Assembly: GCA_910579335.1 (NCBI GenBank)
Contig: CAJTUQ010000012.1
Coordinates: 1 to 42,194 of the forward strand
DNA length: 42,194 bases
Source: an uncultured Dorea sp.
Lineage (GTDB): Bacteria > Bacillota > Clostridia > Lachnospirales > Lachnospiraceae
Direction: 5' to 3'
Part shown: positions 1 through 8,235 of the stretch, piece by piece
Numbering within the stretch: position 1 is the first letter of the stretch
Layout: each line of letters starts with the position of its first letter
Position numbers and translations under genes: made by a program
Notes under the pieces: generated by a model
Database searches by the model: none
Told to the model about the DNA's origin: nothing
What the model saw: only the letters and a program-made list of their open reading frames with translations

Positions 1-315
1 GATGTAAAGCTGGTAGTGAAGGATTTTAGAAGCATGGTGCAGGATATTTCTCCGATGCTCAAGACCTACTTAAAGAAAGCGAGACTGAGTGCAGGAGAAG
101 GAAATGTTCTCCAGATAGTCCTTCCGGATGAGGTCAGCGAAGGGGCAGTGAAGACAAAAGAGCATATTCAGGAGATAAAGCGGCTGATTGCGGACAGGAT
201 CGGGAAAGAGATTGAGATCGACGTCCGGCATGTGGAGCAGGGACAGCGGTTTGAGGAAAGATTTGTAGATATAGAAAATCTCATCAATATGGAGATTACA
301 ATTGAGGATGAATAA
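1..315 (+). CDS. dnaX: DNA polymerase III subunit gamma/tau, C-terminal end (partial)
   Basis: Only the last 104 residues are in the window; the reading frame is open to base 1, so the start lies upstream. The visible part is the C-terminal helical/KH-like region of bacterial DnaX, with a stretch resembling IADRIGKEIEIDV near the end, and it stops at TAA 313-315. DnaX is the clamp-loader subunit that joins replicative polymerase cores and loads the sliding clamp. The ATPase domain is not visible, so the call rests on this tail plus the classic dnaX-ybaB-recR order that follows. A YbaB gene starts 26 bases downstream with its own AGGAGG-like site, consistent with one operon. Confidence 0.85.
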   Translation, partial: DVKLVVKDFRSMVQDISPMLKTYLKKARLSAGEGNVLQIVLPDEVSEGAVKTKEHIQEIKRLIADRIGKEIEIDVRHVEQGQRFEERFVDIENLINMEITIEDE

Positions 316-341
316 TATATTGCAGCAGGAGGATTGAAATT

Positions 342-698
342 ATGGCGAAAAGAGGAGGATTTCCGGGCGGCGGAGGCATGCCGGGAAACATGGCGAATCT
401 TATGAAGCAGGCGCAGAAGATGCAGCGCCAGATGGAAGAGCAGGCGAAGGAACTTGAGGCAAAGGAATTTACGGCGGCCGCAGGAGGCGGAGCGGTTGAA
501 GTGACTGTTTCGGGGACAAAAAAGCTTCTGAAAGTAAAGCTTGACGAGGAAGTTGTAGATCCGGAGGATGTTGAGATGCTGGAGGATTTAATTGTTGCGG
601 CAATGAATGAAGCGCTTGACATGGTAGAGGAGGCGACTTCTTCTTCGATGTCGAAGCTGACCGGCGGAATGGGCGGCGGGATGCCCGGATTGTTTTAG
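342..698 (+). CDS. YbaB/EbfC family nucleoid-associated protein
   Basis: A 118-residue protein of the YbaB/EbfC family, small DNA-binding dimers that coat DNA and are linked to recombinational repair. The N-terminus is glycine/methionine-rich (residues 4-20). A long amphipathic helix with KQAQKMQRQMEEQAKELEAKEF follows, then the beta strands VEVTVSGTKKLLKVKLDEEVV, and the tail is Gly/Met-rich (GGMGGGMPG). Length and order match the family. The ATG at 342 is preceded by CAGGAGGA. It sits between dnaX and recR, its usual location in Bacillota, and is probably co-transcribed with both. Confidence 0.95.
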   Translation: MAKRGGFPGGGGMPGNMANLMKQAQKMQRQMEEQAKELEAKEFTAAAGGGAVEVTVSGTKKLLKVKLDEEVVDPEDVEMLEDLIVAAMNEALDMVEEATSSSMSKLTGGMGGGMPGLF

Positions 699-725
699 AA
701 AAGAAGCGCTGTAAGGAGTTGGCGT

Positions 726-1322
726 ATGGATTACTATAGTAACCAGATAAGCAGATTAATTGAAGAATTTTCATGTCTACCGGGCATAGGTGCAAAGTCA
801 GCGGCAAGGCTGGCTTTTCATTTGATTCATATGCCCAAGGAGGACGTAAAGCGTCTTGCGGACACGATGGTGGAGGCAAGGCAGAATGTGAGGTACTGCA
901 GGGAGTGCTGTACATTGACCGACAATGAGCTGTGCCCGATCTGCAGCAGTCCGGAGCGGGACCACAAGACGATTATGGTAGTAGAAAACACAAGGGATTT
1001 GGCGGCTTATGAGAAGACGGGAAAATATAACGGCGTTTATCATGTCCTTCACGGGGCGATTTCCCCGATGGTCGGCATAGGCCCCGAAGATATAAAGCTT
1101 AAAGAATTGATTACAAGACTTGCCGACGACGTGGAAGAAGTAATTGTCGCTACAAATTCGAGCCTTGAAGGAGAGACTACGGCTATGTATATCAGTAAGC
1201 TCATTAAGCCCGTCGGGGTAAAGGTCACAAGAATTGCCAGCGGGGTTCCGGTGGGCGGAGACTTAGAATACATTGATGAGGTTACGCTTCTTCGGGCATT
1301 GGACGGAAGGACGGAATTGTAG
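726..1322 (+). CDS. recR: Recombination mediator protein RecR
   Basis: A 198-residue RecR, the usual length. RecR works with RecO and RecF to load RecA on gapped DNA. Visible parts: an N-terminal helix-hairpin-helix (SCLPGIGAKSAARLAFHL, residues 16-33), a four-cysteine zinc finger (C58-x2-C61 and C70-x2-C73), and a Toprim domain beginning MVVENTRDLAAYEKTG with the later HGAISPMVGIGPED segment. ATG 726 follows AAGGAGTTGGCGT. All expected zinc ligands are present. It is the last gene of the dnaX-ybaB-recR group; a GC-rich stretch follows, but it is not a convincing terminator. Confidence 0.97.
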   Translation: MDYYSNQISRLIEEFSCLPGIGAKSAARLAFHLIHMPKEDVKRLADTMVEARQNVRYCRECCTLTDNELCPICSSPERDHKTIMVVENTRDLAAYEKTGKYNGVYHVLHGAISPMVGIGPEDIKLKELITRLADDVEEVIVATNSSLEGETTAMYISKLIKPVGVKVTRIASGVPVGGDLEYIDEVTLLRALDGRTEL

Positions 1323-1417
1323 GGCCGCCGGCGGAGCGCCGTAATTAACGTAAGCGCCGGAAATTCGTGCGGACGTCAGCCGGCAGGATTAAAGATGCGG
1401 GAAGAAGGAATGGGGAT

Positions 1418-2512
1418 ATGGGCAGAAAGAGGGTTACGACCACGGACATTGCCGAAGCAGCGGGAGTGTCGCAGTCTACGGTGTCTATGGTATTGAACAA
1501 GAAATATAATGTATCATTTTCAAAAGAGACGGTGGAAAAAGTAGAGACAGCGGCCGCAGAGCTTGGATATGCCCCGCAGAAGCGCAAAGGCAAAAAAGGG
1601 GCAAGAAAAGAAAAACTGCTGGTCGTCTTCTGCCCGAATCTTACCAATCCCTATTATGTCATGCTTCTGCAGGGAATTGAGCTGCGCGCCAAGGAGCAGG
1701 GGTTCGGGCTGTTTGTGTGCAACACCCAGCGCGACCTTAAGATGGAAGAGCGGTATTTGAAAATGATGTGGCAGATACGTCCTCTCGGAATTATCTATAC
1801 GTGCAATCCCAGCCACTGCTTTCTGGGGCGGGTGGAGGAGCTTGCAGGGCATATTCCCGTGGTTGTGGTCAATAATCAGAATGAAAAACAAAATGTAGAT
1901 GCGGTGGAGCTTGATAACTCCAAGCTTGGCCGTCTGATGGCACGGCATCTTTTAGAGCTTGGGCACCACCGTGTGGCATATATCGCCCCGCCCTTGACGG
2001 TAAGGCAGAAGCAGCGTTCCAAACGCGTGGAGGGATTTTTAAAGGAATATGAAAAGGCGGGGATGAGGGAGCATGTCATAATTAAGGCGGCGAAGGAAGA
2101 AATTGATTTGTACGTCGCGCATATTGATTCGGAGTACAAGATAGGCTATGAGCTTACAAAAGAATTGTTAGAGGAAACGGATGACGTTACTGCCATTGTA
2201 GGGCTTAATGATATGATTGCGTTCGGAATCATGGATGCGCTCCACGAGGCGAAGCTTAGGGTTCCGGGGGATGTATCGGTGATGGGATGCGATAACACAT
2301 TGTTTGCGAAGCTTCATAAGGTATCGCTGACTACCATAGAGCATTTTGTCGTGTTTAAAGGAAGGGATGCCTGCGATATCATTATGAAAAAAATTGTCTC
2401 GGATGCGGGAAAATATTCTGATATTGAGCCTATCAGCACGTACCATGTGGAGTACGAGCCAAAGCTGATTGTGCGGGGGACGACCGCCTATGCAAAGAGC
2501 AGAAAAAAATAA
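1418..2512 (+). CDS. LacI-family transcriptional regulator
   Basis: A 364-residue one-component regulator. Residues 5-50 form the LacI helix-turn-helix and hinge helix (TTTDIAEAAGVSQSTVSMVL). The rest is a periplasmic-binding-protein-like sensor domain, starting KLLVVFCPNLTNPYYVMLL and including GLNDMIAFGIMDAL and VSVMGCDNT. ATG 1418 is chosen because it directly precedes the HTH and has AAGGA about nine bases upstream; an earlier GTG at 1367 would add 17 unconserved residues. The following operon encodes transaldolase and transketolase, so control of pentose-phosphate genes is a fair inference. No clear LacI-type operator was recognised at that promoter, so the target and sugar ligand are open. 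Confidence 0.9.
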   Translation: MGRKRVTTTDIAEAAGVSQSTVSMVLNKKYNVSFSKETVEKVETAAAELGYAPQKRKGKKGARKEKLLVVFCPNLTNPYYVMLLQGIELRAKEQGFGLFVCNTQRDLKMEERYLKMMWQIRPLGIIYTCNPSHCFLGRVEELAGHIPVVVVNNQNEKQNVDAVELDNSKLGRLMARHLLELGHHRVAYIAPPLTVRQKQRSKRVEGFLKEYEKAGMREHVIIKAAKEEIDLYVAHIDSEYKIGYELTKELLEETDDVTAIVGLNDMIAFGIMDALHEAKLRVPGDVSVMGCDNTLFAKLHKVSLTTIEHFVVFKGRDACDIIMKKIVSDAGKYSDIEPISTYHVEYEPKLIVRGTTAYAKSRKK

Positions 2513-2685
2513 AATTAATGTATTTCAACAAATTATTAGTAATAAATAAACATAATTATTCAAATTAATAAAAATTTCAGGGGAAATCATTGAAAAGCAA
2601 GCAAATAAAAAAGAATCAAATAAAAATCGGAGCTAATAAATAAAAATTATTAACTATAAAAATTATTAATAAAAATATACATATA

Positions 2686-2715
2686 TTGACCGAAGCTCCT
2701 TGTTTGAGATATAAT
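2686..2715 (+). promoter_or_regulatory. Sigma-A type promoter of the transaldolase operon
   Basis: TTGACC at 2686-2691 and a perfect TATAAT at 2710-2715, separated by 18 bases, in a very A/T-rich 266-base spacer after the LacI gene. The start of transcription would be near 2722, giving a leader of about 55 bases before the transaldolase ATG at 2779. Confidence 0.75.
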
Positions 2716-2778
2716 TTCAATATAGAAACAAGTCGATGACAGTGAGAGAATTTATAGCGCAAAAGGAGGAACCAAGAA

Positions 2779-3432
2779 ATGAAATTTTTTATCGACACAG
2801 CAAAGGTTGAAGACATCAAAAAGGCCAATGACATGGGAGTTATCTGCGGAGTTACCACGAATCCGTCATTGATCGCAAAAGAGGGCAGAGTGTTCGAAGA
2901 GGTTATCGCAGAAATTGCATCGATCGTAGACGGGCCGATTAGCGGCGAGGTTAAAGCCACGACTGTTGACGCGGAGGGTATGATTGCAGAGGGACGCGAG
3001 ATTGCGAAGATTCACCCGAACATGGTAGTCAAGATTCCGATGACTGTGGAGGGCTTAAAGGCATGCAAGGCTTTGACGGCGGAAGGGATTAAAACGAATG
3101 TTACATTAATCTTTACGGCAAACCAGGCTCTGCTTGCAGCAAGGGCGGGAGCCACATATGTATCACCGTTCCTTGGCCGTCTGGACGACATCTCTGTAAG
3201 GGGAACAGATTTGATAGCAGAGATAGCGGAGATATTTAAAGTGGCCGGAATCAAGACGGAGATTATCGCGGCCAGTGTACGCCACACAATGCATGTAACA
3301 GATTGTGCGCTTGCGGGAGCCGACATTGCAACTGTGCCGTATGCGGTTATCGAGCAGATGACAAAGCATCCGCTGACAGATGCGGGTATCGCAAAATTCC
3401 AGGCTGACTACAAAAAGGTATTTGGAGAGTAA
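2779..3432 (+). CDS. tal: Transaldolase (TalC/FSA-like subfamily)
   Basis: A 217-residue TIM-barrel aldolase of the short decameric transaldolase/fructose-6-phosphate aldolase group. It starts MKFFIDTAKVEDIKKA and has the TTNPSLIAKEG segment. The Schiff-base lysine is K85 (VVKIPMT). At the position that separates the two activities (Tyr131 in fructose-6-phosphate aldolase), this protein has Phe131 in the SPFLGR motif, as expected for true transaldolases. It would move a dihydroxyacetone unit between sedoheptulose-7-phosphate and glyceraldehyde-3-phosphate. It is first in an operon with the two transketolase halves, completing the non-oxidative pentose phosphate shuttle. ATG 2779 follows AAAGGAGGAACC. 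Confidence 0.94.
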   Translation: MKFFIDTAKVEDIKKANDMGVICGVTTNPSLIAKEGRVFEEVIAEIASIVDGPISGEVKATTVDAEGMIAEGREIAKIHPNMVVKIPMTVEGLKACKALTAEGIKTNVTLIFTANQALLAARAGATYVSPFLGRLDDISVRGTDLIAEIAEIFKVAGIKTEIIAASVRHTMHVTDCALAGADIATVPYAVIEQMTKHPLTDAGIAKFQADYKKVFGE

Positions 3433-3453
3433 AATTATTTCAGGAGGAACATC

Positions 3454-4290
3454 ATGAACAAATCAGAGTTAATGAAAACTGCGAATGAAATTCGCAAAGG
3501 CATTGTAACGGCTGTTCACAGTGCAAAGTCCGGACATCCGGGCGGCTCTCTTTCAGCGGCGGATATCTATACTTATCTGTTTTTTGAAGAGATGAATGTT
3601 GACCCGAAGGATCCGAAGAAAGCTGACCGCGACCGCTTTGTATTATCCAAAGGGCACACAGCGCCGGGGTATTATTCCACGCTTGCCAACAGAGGATTTT
3701 TCCCGGTGGAGGACCTTGCTACGCTCCGCAAGACGGGCTCTTATCTTCAGGGCCATCCGGATATGAAGCATATACCGGGCGTTGATATGTCCAGCGGATC
3801 TCTGGGACAGGGAATCAGTGCGGCAGTGGGCATGGCAATTTCCGCAAAGCTGTCGGGAGATGCTTACAGAGTGTATACACTGTTGGGAGACGGCGAGATT
3901 CAGGAAGGACAGGTATGGGAAGCCGCAATGCTTGCCGCTCACAGAAAGCTTGATAATCTTGTAGTAATCGTGGACAATAACAATCTTCAGATTGACGGCG
4001 CCATTACAGATGTTAACTCTCCGTATCCGATAGATAAGAAATTCGAGGCATTCAATTTCCACGTAATCAACGTTGACGGGCACGACTTTGATGAAATCGC
4101 CGCGGCATTGAAAGAGGCGAGAGAGACAAAGGGGCAGCCGACAGCAATCATTGCAAAGACGGTGAAGGGCAAAGGAGTTTCCTTTATGGAGAATCAGGCG
4201 TCATGGCACGGTGCCGCACCGAATGACGAACAGTATGAGACTGCGATGGCAGATTTAGAGAAAGTAGGTGAAGCATTATGTCAGAAGTAA
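3454..4290 (+). CDS. Transketolase, N-terminal (thiamine diphosphate-binding) half
   Basis: A 278-residue N-half of a split transketolase. Visible: SGHPGGSLSAADIYTYL near residue 27, LSKGHTAPGYYSTLA, QGHPDMKHIPGVDMSSGSLG, and the ThDP/Mg-binding GDGEIQEGQVWEA...DNNNLQIDG region. It pairs with the C-half that starts inside its 3' end (13-base overlap), a sign of translational coupling. The enzyme transfers two-carbon ketol units in the pentose phosphate pathway. ATG 3454 is preceded by CAGGAGGAACATC. A second, separate N-half is encoded on the minus strand at the right edge of the window. Confidence 0.95.
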   Translation: MNKSELMKTANEIRKGIVTAVHSAKSGHPGGSLSAADIYTYLFFEEMNVDPKDPKKADRDRFVLSKGHTAPGYYSTLANRGFFPVEDLATLRKTGSYLQGHPDMKHIPGVDMSSGSLGQGISAAVGMAISAKLSGDAYRVYTLLGDGEIQEGQVWEAAMLAAHRKLDNLVVIVDNNNLQIDGAITDVNSPYPIDKKFEAFNFHVINVDGHDFDEIAAALKEARETKGQPTAIIAKTVKGKGVSFMENQASWHGAAPNDEQYETAMADLEKVGEALCQK

Positions 4291-5219
4291 AGAAAATCGC
4301 TACAAGAGAAAGCTACGGTAATGCTTTGGTAGAGTTGGGAAAGAAATATGACGACGTAGTAGTTCTTGACGCCGACCTTGCAGCGGCTACTAAGACCGGA
4401 ACCTTCAAGAAAGCGTTTCCGGAGCGCCATATTGACTGCGGTATCGCAGAGTGCAACATGATAGGCGTCGCAGCGGGAATAGCAGCGACCGGCAAGGTGC
4501 CGTTTGCAAGTTCTTTTGCAATGTTTGCGGCGGGACGTGCTTTTGAGCAGATTCGCAATTCAATCGGTTATCCGAAGCTGAATGTAAAAATCGGCGCAAC
4601 CCATGCAAGTATTTCTGTAGGCGAGGATGGTGCGACACACCAGTGTAATGAGGATATTGCACTGATGCGGACGATTCCGGGCATGGTAGTGATTAATCCG
4701 GCGGATGATGTAGAAGCGAAAGCGGCAGTACAGGCTGCGTATGAACATGTCGGACCGGTTTACTTAAGATTCGGAAGGGCGGCAGTACCGGTAATCAATG
4801 ATAGGCCGGACTACAAGTTTGAGCTTGGCAAGGCGGTGACGCTCAAGGAAGGGACTGACGTGACGATTATCGCATCGGGGCTTCCGGTGTCCGAGTCCCT
4901 GGCGGCGGCGGAGAAGCTTGCGGCGGAAGGAATCAATGCGGCAGTTATCAATATGCATACGATTAAGCCGTTGGATGAGGCTGCGGTTATAGAAGCTGCA
5001 AAAAAGACCGGAAAAATCGTGACGGTAGAGGAGCATTCCGTTATTGGAGGACTTGGAAGTGCGGTTTGTGACGTGGTTGCACAGAAAGCGCCTGCAAAGG
5101 TTCTGAAAATCGGCGTGAATGACGTGTACGGCGAGTCGGGCCCTGCGGCGGAATTGATTAAAAAGTATGGATTGGATGCCGACAGCATCTATGAAAAAGT
5201 AAAAGAATTTGTGAAATAG
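4278..5219 (+). CDS. Transketolase, C-terminal half
   Basis: A 313-residue C-half of a split transketolase, with the pyrimidine-binding domain followed by the transketolase C-terminal domain. Visible motifs: TRESYGNALVELG at the start, FPERHIDCGIAECNMIGVAAGIA with the conserved activating Glu, ATHASISVGEDGATHQCNEDIALM, and HTIKPLDEAAVIEAAKKTGKIVT with VEEHSVIGGLGSAV. It overlaps the N-half by 13 bases and uses AGGTGA as ribosome site, so the two subunits are likely made in equal amounts. It is the last gene of the operon; a strong terminator follows. Confidence 0.95.
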   Translation: MSEVKKIATRESYGNALVELGKKYDDVVVLDADLAAATKTGTFKKAFPERHIDCGIAECNMIGVAAGIAATGKVPFASSFAMFAAGRAFEQIRNSIGYPKLNVKIGATHASISVGEDGATHQCNEDIALMRTIPGMVVINPADDVEAKAAVQAAYEHVGPVYLRFGRAAVPVINDRPDYKFELGKAVTLKEGTDVTIIASGLPVSESLAAAEKLAAEGINAAVINMHTIKPLDEAAVIEAAKKTGKIVTVEEHSVIGGLGSAVCDVVAQKAPAKVLKIGVNDVYGESGPAAELIKKYGLDADSIYEKVKEFVK

Positions 5220-5240
5220 TTTTTAGAATAATGACGATAG

Positions 5241-5275
5241 AAAGATGTCAAGGTGATGCCTTGGCATCTTTTAAT
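5241..5275 (+). terminator. Rho-independent terminator after the transketolase operon
   Basis: A 13-bp stem (one G-T pair): left arm 5241-5253, loop TGATG, right arm 5259-5271, followed by TTAATTTATA. It lies 22 bases after the transketolase stop and before the next promoter. Confidence 0.85.
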
Positions 5276-5343
5276 TTATAGACATATTAAATAAGAAGTG
5301 CTGATTATTAATAAAAAATATAAGGGAAATAGAGAATTATTTG

Positions 5344-5372
5344 TTGACAATGCACAAAAGTAGTGCTATTTT
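5344..5372 (+). promoter_or_regulatory. Promoter of the PatB-ABC-BtpA-PfkB operon
   Basis: A perfect TTGACA at 5344-5349 and TATTTT at 5367-5372 with a 17-base spacer. No other good promoter or terminator was seen until 10.75 kb, so this probably drives all six genes from 5433 to 10738. Confidence 0.7.
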
Positions 5373-5432
5373 AATATTAAGATAATTAAAGGTTAAGCAG
5401 ATTAACAAAATATGCTCAAGGAGTAGATACAA

Positions 5433-6518
5433 ATGAAATATGATTTTGATGAAATAATTAATCGAATCCATACAAATTCGGTAAAGTACGAAAACAGCCG
5501 GCGGGAGGAGCCCCAACTGCCAATGGATTTTATACCACTTTGGATTGCGGATATGGATTTCGCCTGCCCTCCGGAGGTTATCAAGGAAATGCATAAAAGG
5601 CTGGATGAGCGGATCTTAGGATACAGTGATATCATTGAGCCCGCATATGTGCAGACGTTGTCGGCATGGATGCAGCGGCATTTTAACTGGGATATCAGAG
5701 AAGAGGAGCTGGTGGTTAGTTCAGGCGTTGTTCCCGCAATCTCTAATTTGATACAGATTTTGTCGGAAAAGGATGATAGAGTATTATTCCTGACACCGTC
5801 TTACGGACCTTTTTATACATCGGTTGTAAACAATGGGAGGATTCCCGTTTTCTCGCCGCTGGTAAAGGAGAACGGACGTTACGGGATTGACTTTGAAAAT
5901 ATGGAAAAAAAGATAATTGAGGAATCCGTTAAAATTTTTATCTTTTGCAGCCCTCACAATCCAACCGGAAGGGTATGGAGTGAAGATGAACTAAAAAGAG
6001 CGGCCGGCATATGTAAGAAGCATCATGTTTCCGTCATCTGTGACGAAATACATCAGGATCTGCTCAGAAAGGGAATCGTGCATATTCCGCTGGCTAAGCT
6101 ATATCCGGATGAAGACTGGGTGTATACCTGTACTGCGCCAAGCAAGACGTTTAACATGGCCGGAAATCATTTGGCAAATATTTTTATTCCAAATAAAAAG
6201 GTGAAAGAAGTATGGGAGGAGAGATATTATTATCTGCCGAATGCGCTTTCAATTACGGCTGCACAGGCAGCCTACGGACAGGGCGGCGCATGGGTGGAGC
6301 AGCTGAAAGAATATTTGGACGGAAATTTCAACTATTTAAAAGAATACTTAAACAAGAACCTTCCCAAAATCAAATTTGAGATACCTGAGGGCACTTATCT
6401 GGCCTGGCTCGACATGAGCGGGACCGGATTGGATGAAAAGGAGGTAAAAAGAAGATTTATTGCCGAAGCGGGACTGCATATTGAGGGCGGCGATATGTTT
6501 GTCGCAAACGGAGAGTGA
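5433..6518 (+). CDS. MalY/PatB-type PLP C-S lyase/aminotransferase, cut short by an in-frame TGA
   Basis: A 361-residue reading frame of the fold-type I PLP family that includes MalY and PatB (cystathionine beta-lyases/aminotransferases). Visible: FIPLWIADMDFACPPEV near residue 33, SSGVVPAISNLIQIL, SPHNPTGRVWS (173-183), the CDEIHQDL PLP-ring segment (203-210), and the PLP lysine K238 in APSKTF. The frame stops at TGA 6516-6518. The next 27 codons, in the same frame, encode the family's conserved end with RMNLACPR, so the true family length (about 389) is interrupted. The lost tail carries the arginine expected to bind the substrate carboxylate, so the product is probably inactive unless the TGA is read through or is a sequence error. 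It heads the operon, so a C-S bond substrate is a reasonable guess for the pathway. Confidence 0.85.
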   Translation: MKYDFDEIINRIHTNSVKYENSRREEPQLPMDFIPLWIADMDFACPPEVIKEMHKRLDERILGYSDIIEPAYVQTLSAWMQRHFNWDIREEELVVSSGVVPAISNLIQILSEKDDRVLFLTPSYGPFYTSVVNNGRIPVFSPLVKENGRYGIDFENMEKKIIEESVKIFIFCSPHNPTGRVWSEDELKRAAGICKKHHVSVICDEIHQDLLRKGIVHIPLAKLYPDEDWVYTCTAPSKTFNMAGNHLANIFIPNKKVKEVWEERYYYLPNALSITAAQAAYGQGGAWVEQLKEYLDGNFNYLKEYLNKNLPKIKFEIPEGTYLAWLDMSGTGLDEKEVKRRFIAEAGLHIEGGDMFVANGE

Positions 6519-6602
6519 AATATCCGGATGAACCTTGCATGTCCGAGACAGACGGTAGAAAAGGCGCTGAACCGGATGTATAAGGTGTTCGGTACCTGTT
6601 AA
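6519..6602 (+). other. In-frame continuation of the PatB-like gene after the TGA
   Basis: Codons 6519-6599 read N-I-R-M-N-L-A-C-P-R and then a helix (QTVEKALNRM), ending at TAA 6600-6602. This is the expected C-terminus of the PatB family. Relatives usually have glycine where the TGA stands (GGA to TGA would be one change). Retention of the sequence points to a recent nonsense mutation or readthrough, not old decay. Confidence 0.8.
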
Positions 6603-6653
6603 AAGGTTTATGGCGTACCATAAACGCATTACATAATTTAGGAGGAAGAGAAA

Positions 6654-7496
6654 ATGAAAAAAAGAGTACTGTCAATGTTTCTGGTGTTGAGTATGCTTGC
6701 GGCTTTTGCTGCAGGATGCGGCGCAAAAAGCGAAGAGCCTGAAGAAGCGGAGGAGAAGAAGGAGCAGTCCGCTTATGAGAGGATTATGGACAAGGGCGTG
6801 CTTACCGTAGGTACGGAAGGAACCTACAAGCCGTTTACCTACCACGACGAGAGCGATGCGCTTACGGGCTATGATGTTGAGGTTGCGAAGGCAATCGGAG
6901 AGAAAATGGGCGTAAAAGTAGAGTTTTCAGAGATTACGTGGGAAGGCCTTTTGGCTTCCTTAGATAACGGAACGGTTGACCTTGTTTTGAATCAGGTCGG
7001 CGTGACAGAAGAAAGAAAAGAAAAATATGATTTTTCAGAACCGTACTTGTATAGTTACATTGCGCTGATTGTCAATCAGGATAATGATGAAATCTCTTCG
7101 TGGGATGCGTCAAAGGGCAAAAAGACGTCTTTGAATATATCCAGTAATTATGCGCAAATCGCAGAGGAATATGAGATGGATATCACTGCATCGGATACAT
7201 TCAGCAAGGATATCGAGCTTCTTTTGGCGGGCAGGACAGACTGTGTGATTAACAATACGATTGCTTTTAATGATTATTTGATTCAAAAGCCTGATACGCC
7301 GATTAAAATTGCGGACGTAAAAGCAGAAGCCGACACAGTTGCGACACCGATTCCGAAAGGAAATGAAGATTTGGTGGAAGCCGTAAACAAAGCGGTTAAA
7401 GAGCTTCAGGAAGACGGCACGCTGAAAAAATTGTCAGAACAATTTCTTGGGAAAGATTTTTCGAGAGAGTTAACTCTGGAAGAAATCCAGAACTAA
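6654..7496 (+). CDS. Amino-acid ABC transporter substrate-binding lipoprotein (family 3)
   Basis: A 280-residue extracellular binding protein. It has a lipoprotein signal peptide with the lipobox ending at C22 (AFAAGC), an acidic linker (EEPEEAEEKKEQ), then the family 3 fold: VLTVGTEGTYKPFTYHD, LTGYDVEVAKAIGEKMG, VDLVLNQVGVTEERKEKYDFSEPY. The family binds polar amino acids such as cystine, arginine or glutamine, and the sequence resembles the cystine-type (TcyA/FliY) branch most, though this is judged by eye. ATG 6654 is preceded by AGGAGGAAGAGAAA. It delivers the ligand to the permease and ATPase encoded next. Confidence 0.92.
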   Translation: MKKRVLSMFLVLSMLAAFAAGCGAKSEEPEEAEEKKEQSAYERIMDKGVLTVGTEGTYKPFTYHDESDALTGYDVEVAKAIGEKMGVKVEFSEITWEGLLASLDNGTVDLVLNQVGVTEERKEKYDFSEPYLYSYIALIVNQDNDEISSWDASKGKKTSLNISSNYAQIAEEYEMDITASDTFSKDIELLLAGRTDCVINNTIAFNDYLIQKPDTPIKIADVKAEADTVATPIPKGNEDLVEAVNKAVKELQEDGTLKKLSEQFLGKDFSRELTLEEIQN

Positions 7497-7520
7497 TATA
7501 AAAGGCGGAGGGTAAATGAA

Positions 7521-8225
7521 ATGGATGGAAGAGTTGTAAATATCGTAATGGATTCATTTGGGCCGATATTAAAAGCCGGATTTCAATATACAATCCCTTT
7601 GACATTAGTTTCATTTACTCTCGGAACAATATTGGCTGTTTTAGTTGCGATTGTAAGAGTGTCAAAGATAAGAGTGCTGGATTCTGTGTGCATGTTTTAT
7701 GTGTGGGTGATGAGAGGGACACCTCTGCTGGTACAGCTGTTTGTCGTATTTTTCGGATTTCCCAAGATTGGCATTATTATAGAACCTATTCCAGCGGGGA
7801 TTATCGTGTTTTCATTGAGCGTGGGGGCATACAGTTCGGAAAAATTCAGGGCTGCGATACAGTCGATTCCCAAGGGTCAGTGGGAAGCGTCCTCGTCTTT
7901 GGGAATGAGCTATGTACAGACATTAAAAAGAATCATTCTTCCGCAGGCGACAAAGATTGCGATTCCCCCGCTGTTTAACAGCTTCATTGCTTTGGTGAAG
8001 GACACCTCTTTGGCATCTACGATTACAGTTACGGAAATGTTCCTTGTGACACAGCGTATTACGGCGAGAACGTATGAACCGCTTGTTATGTATCTGGAAG
8101 TGGGATTTGTGTATCTTATTTTTTGTACAGTATTAAATTGGATGCAGGGAAGAATCGAAGATAAGCTGATGTTGTCCGGGAGTGAGAAGAAAAAGATACG
8201 GGAAATAGAAGAGAGCCGGATTTAG
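7521..8225 (+). CDS. Amino-acid ABC transporter permease
   Basis: A 234-residue inner-membrane permease of the HisM/GlnP family, with about five hydrophobic segments. Visible: TIPLTLVSFTLGTILAVLVAIVR, the MRGTPLLVQLFVVFFG signature, and the cytoplasmic EAA loop (GQWEASSSLGMSYVQTLKRI) that contacts the ATPase. ATG 7521 is used; the reading starts MDGRVVNIVMDSFGPI. As in many such importers there is a single permease gene, so it would act as a homodimer. The ATPase follows 10 bases after its stop. Confidence 0.93.
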   Translation: MDGRVVNIVMDSFGPILKAGFQYTIPLTLVSFTLGTILAVLVAIVRVSKIRVLDSVCMFYVWVMRGTPLLVQLFVVFFGFPKIGIIIEPIPAGIIVFSLSVGAYSSEKFRAAIQSIPKGQWEASSSLGMSYVQTLKRIILPQATKIAIPPLFNSFIALVKDTSLASTITVTEMFLVTQRITARTYEPLVMYLEVGFVYLIFCTVLNWMQGRIEDKLMLSGSEKKKIREIEESRI

Positions 8226-8235
8226 GAGGGATATG

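Noticed and set aside
1323..1366. GC-rich palindromic stretch after recR as terminator
   Set aside because: Contains CCGCCGGCGG and a 5-bp stem, but pairing is short and there is no T-run.
6516..6560. Selenocysteine reading of the TGA in the PatB-like gene
   Set aside because: The possible hairpin starts only about 6 bases after TGA, has a short bulged stem, and relatives carry Gly rather than Cys at this place. Nonsense mutation or sequence error is simpler. Other genes here use TGA as a normal stop.
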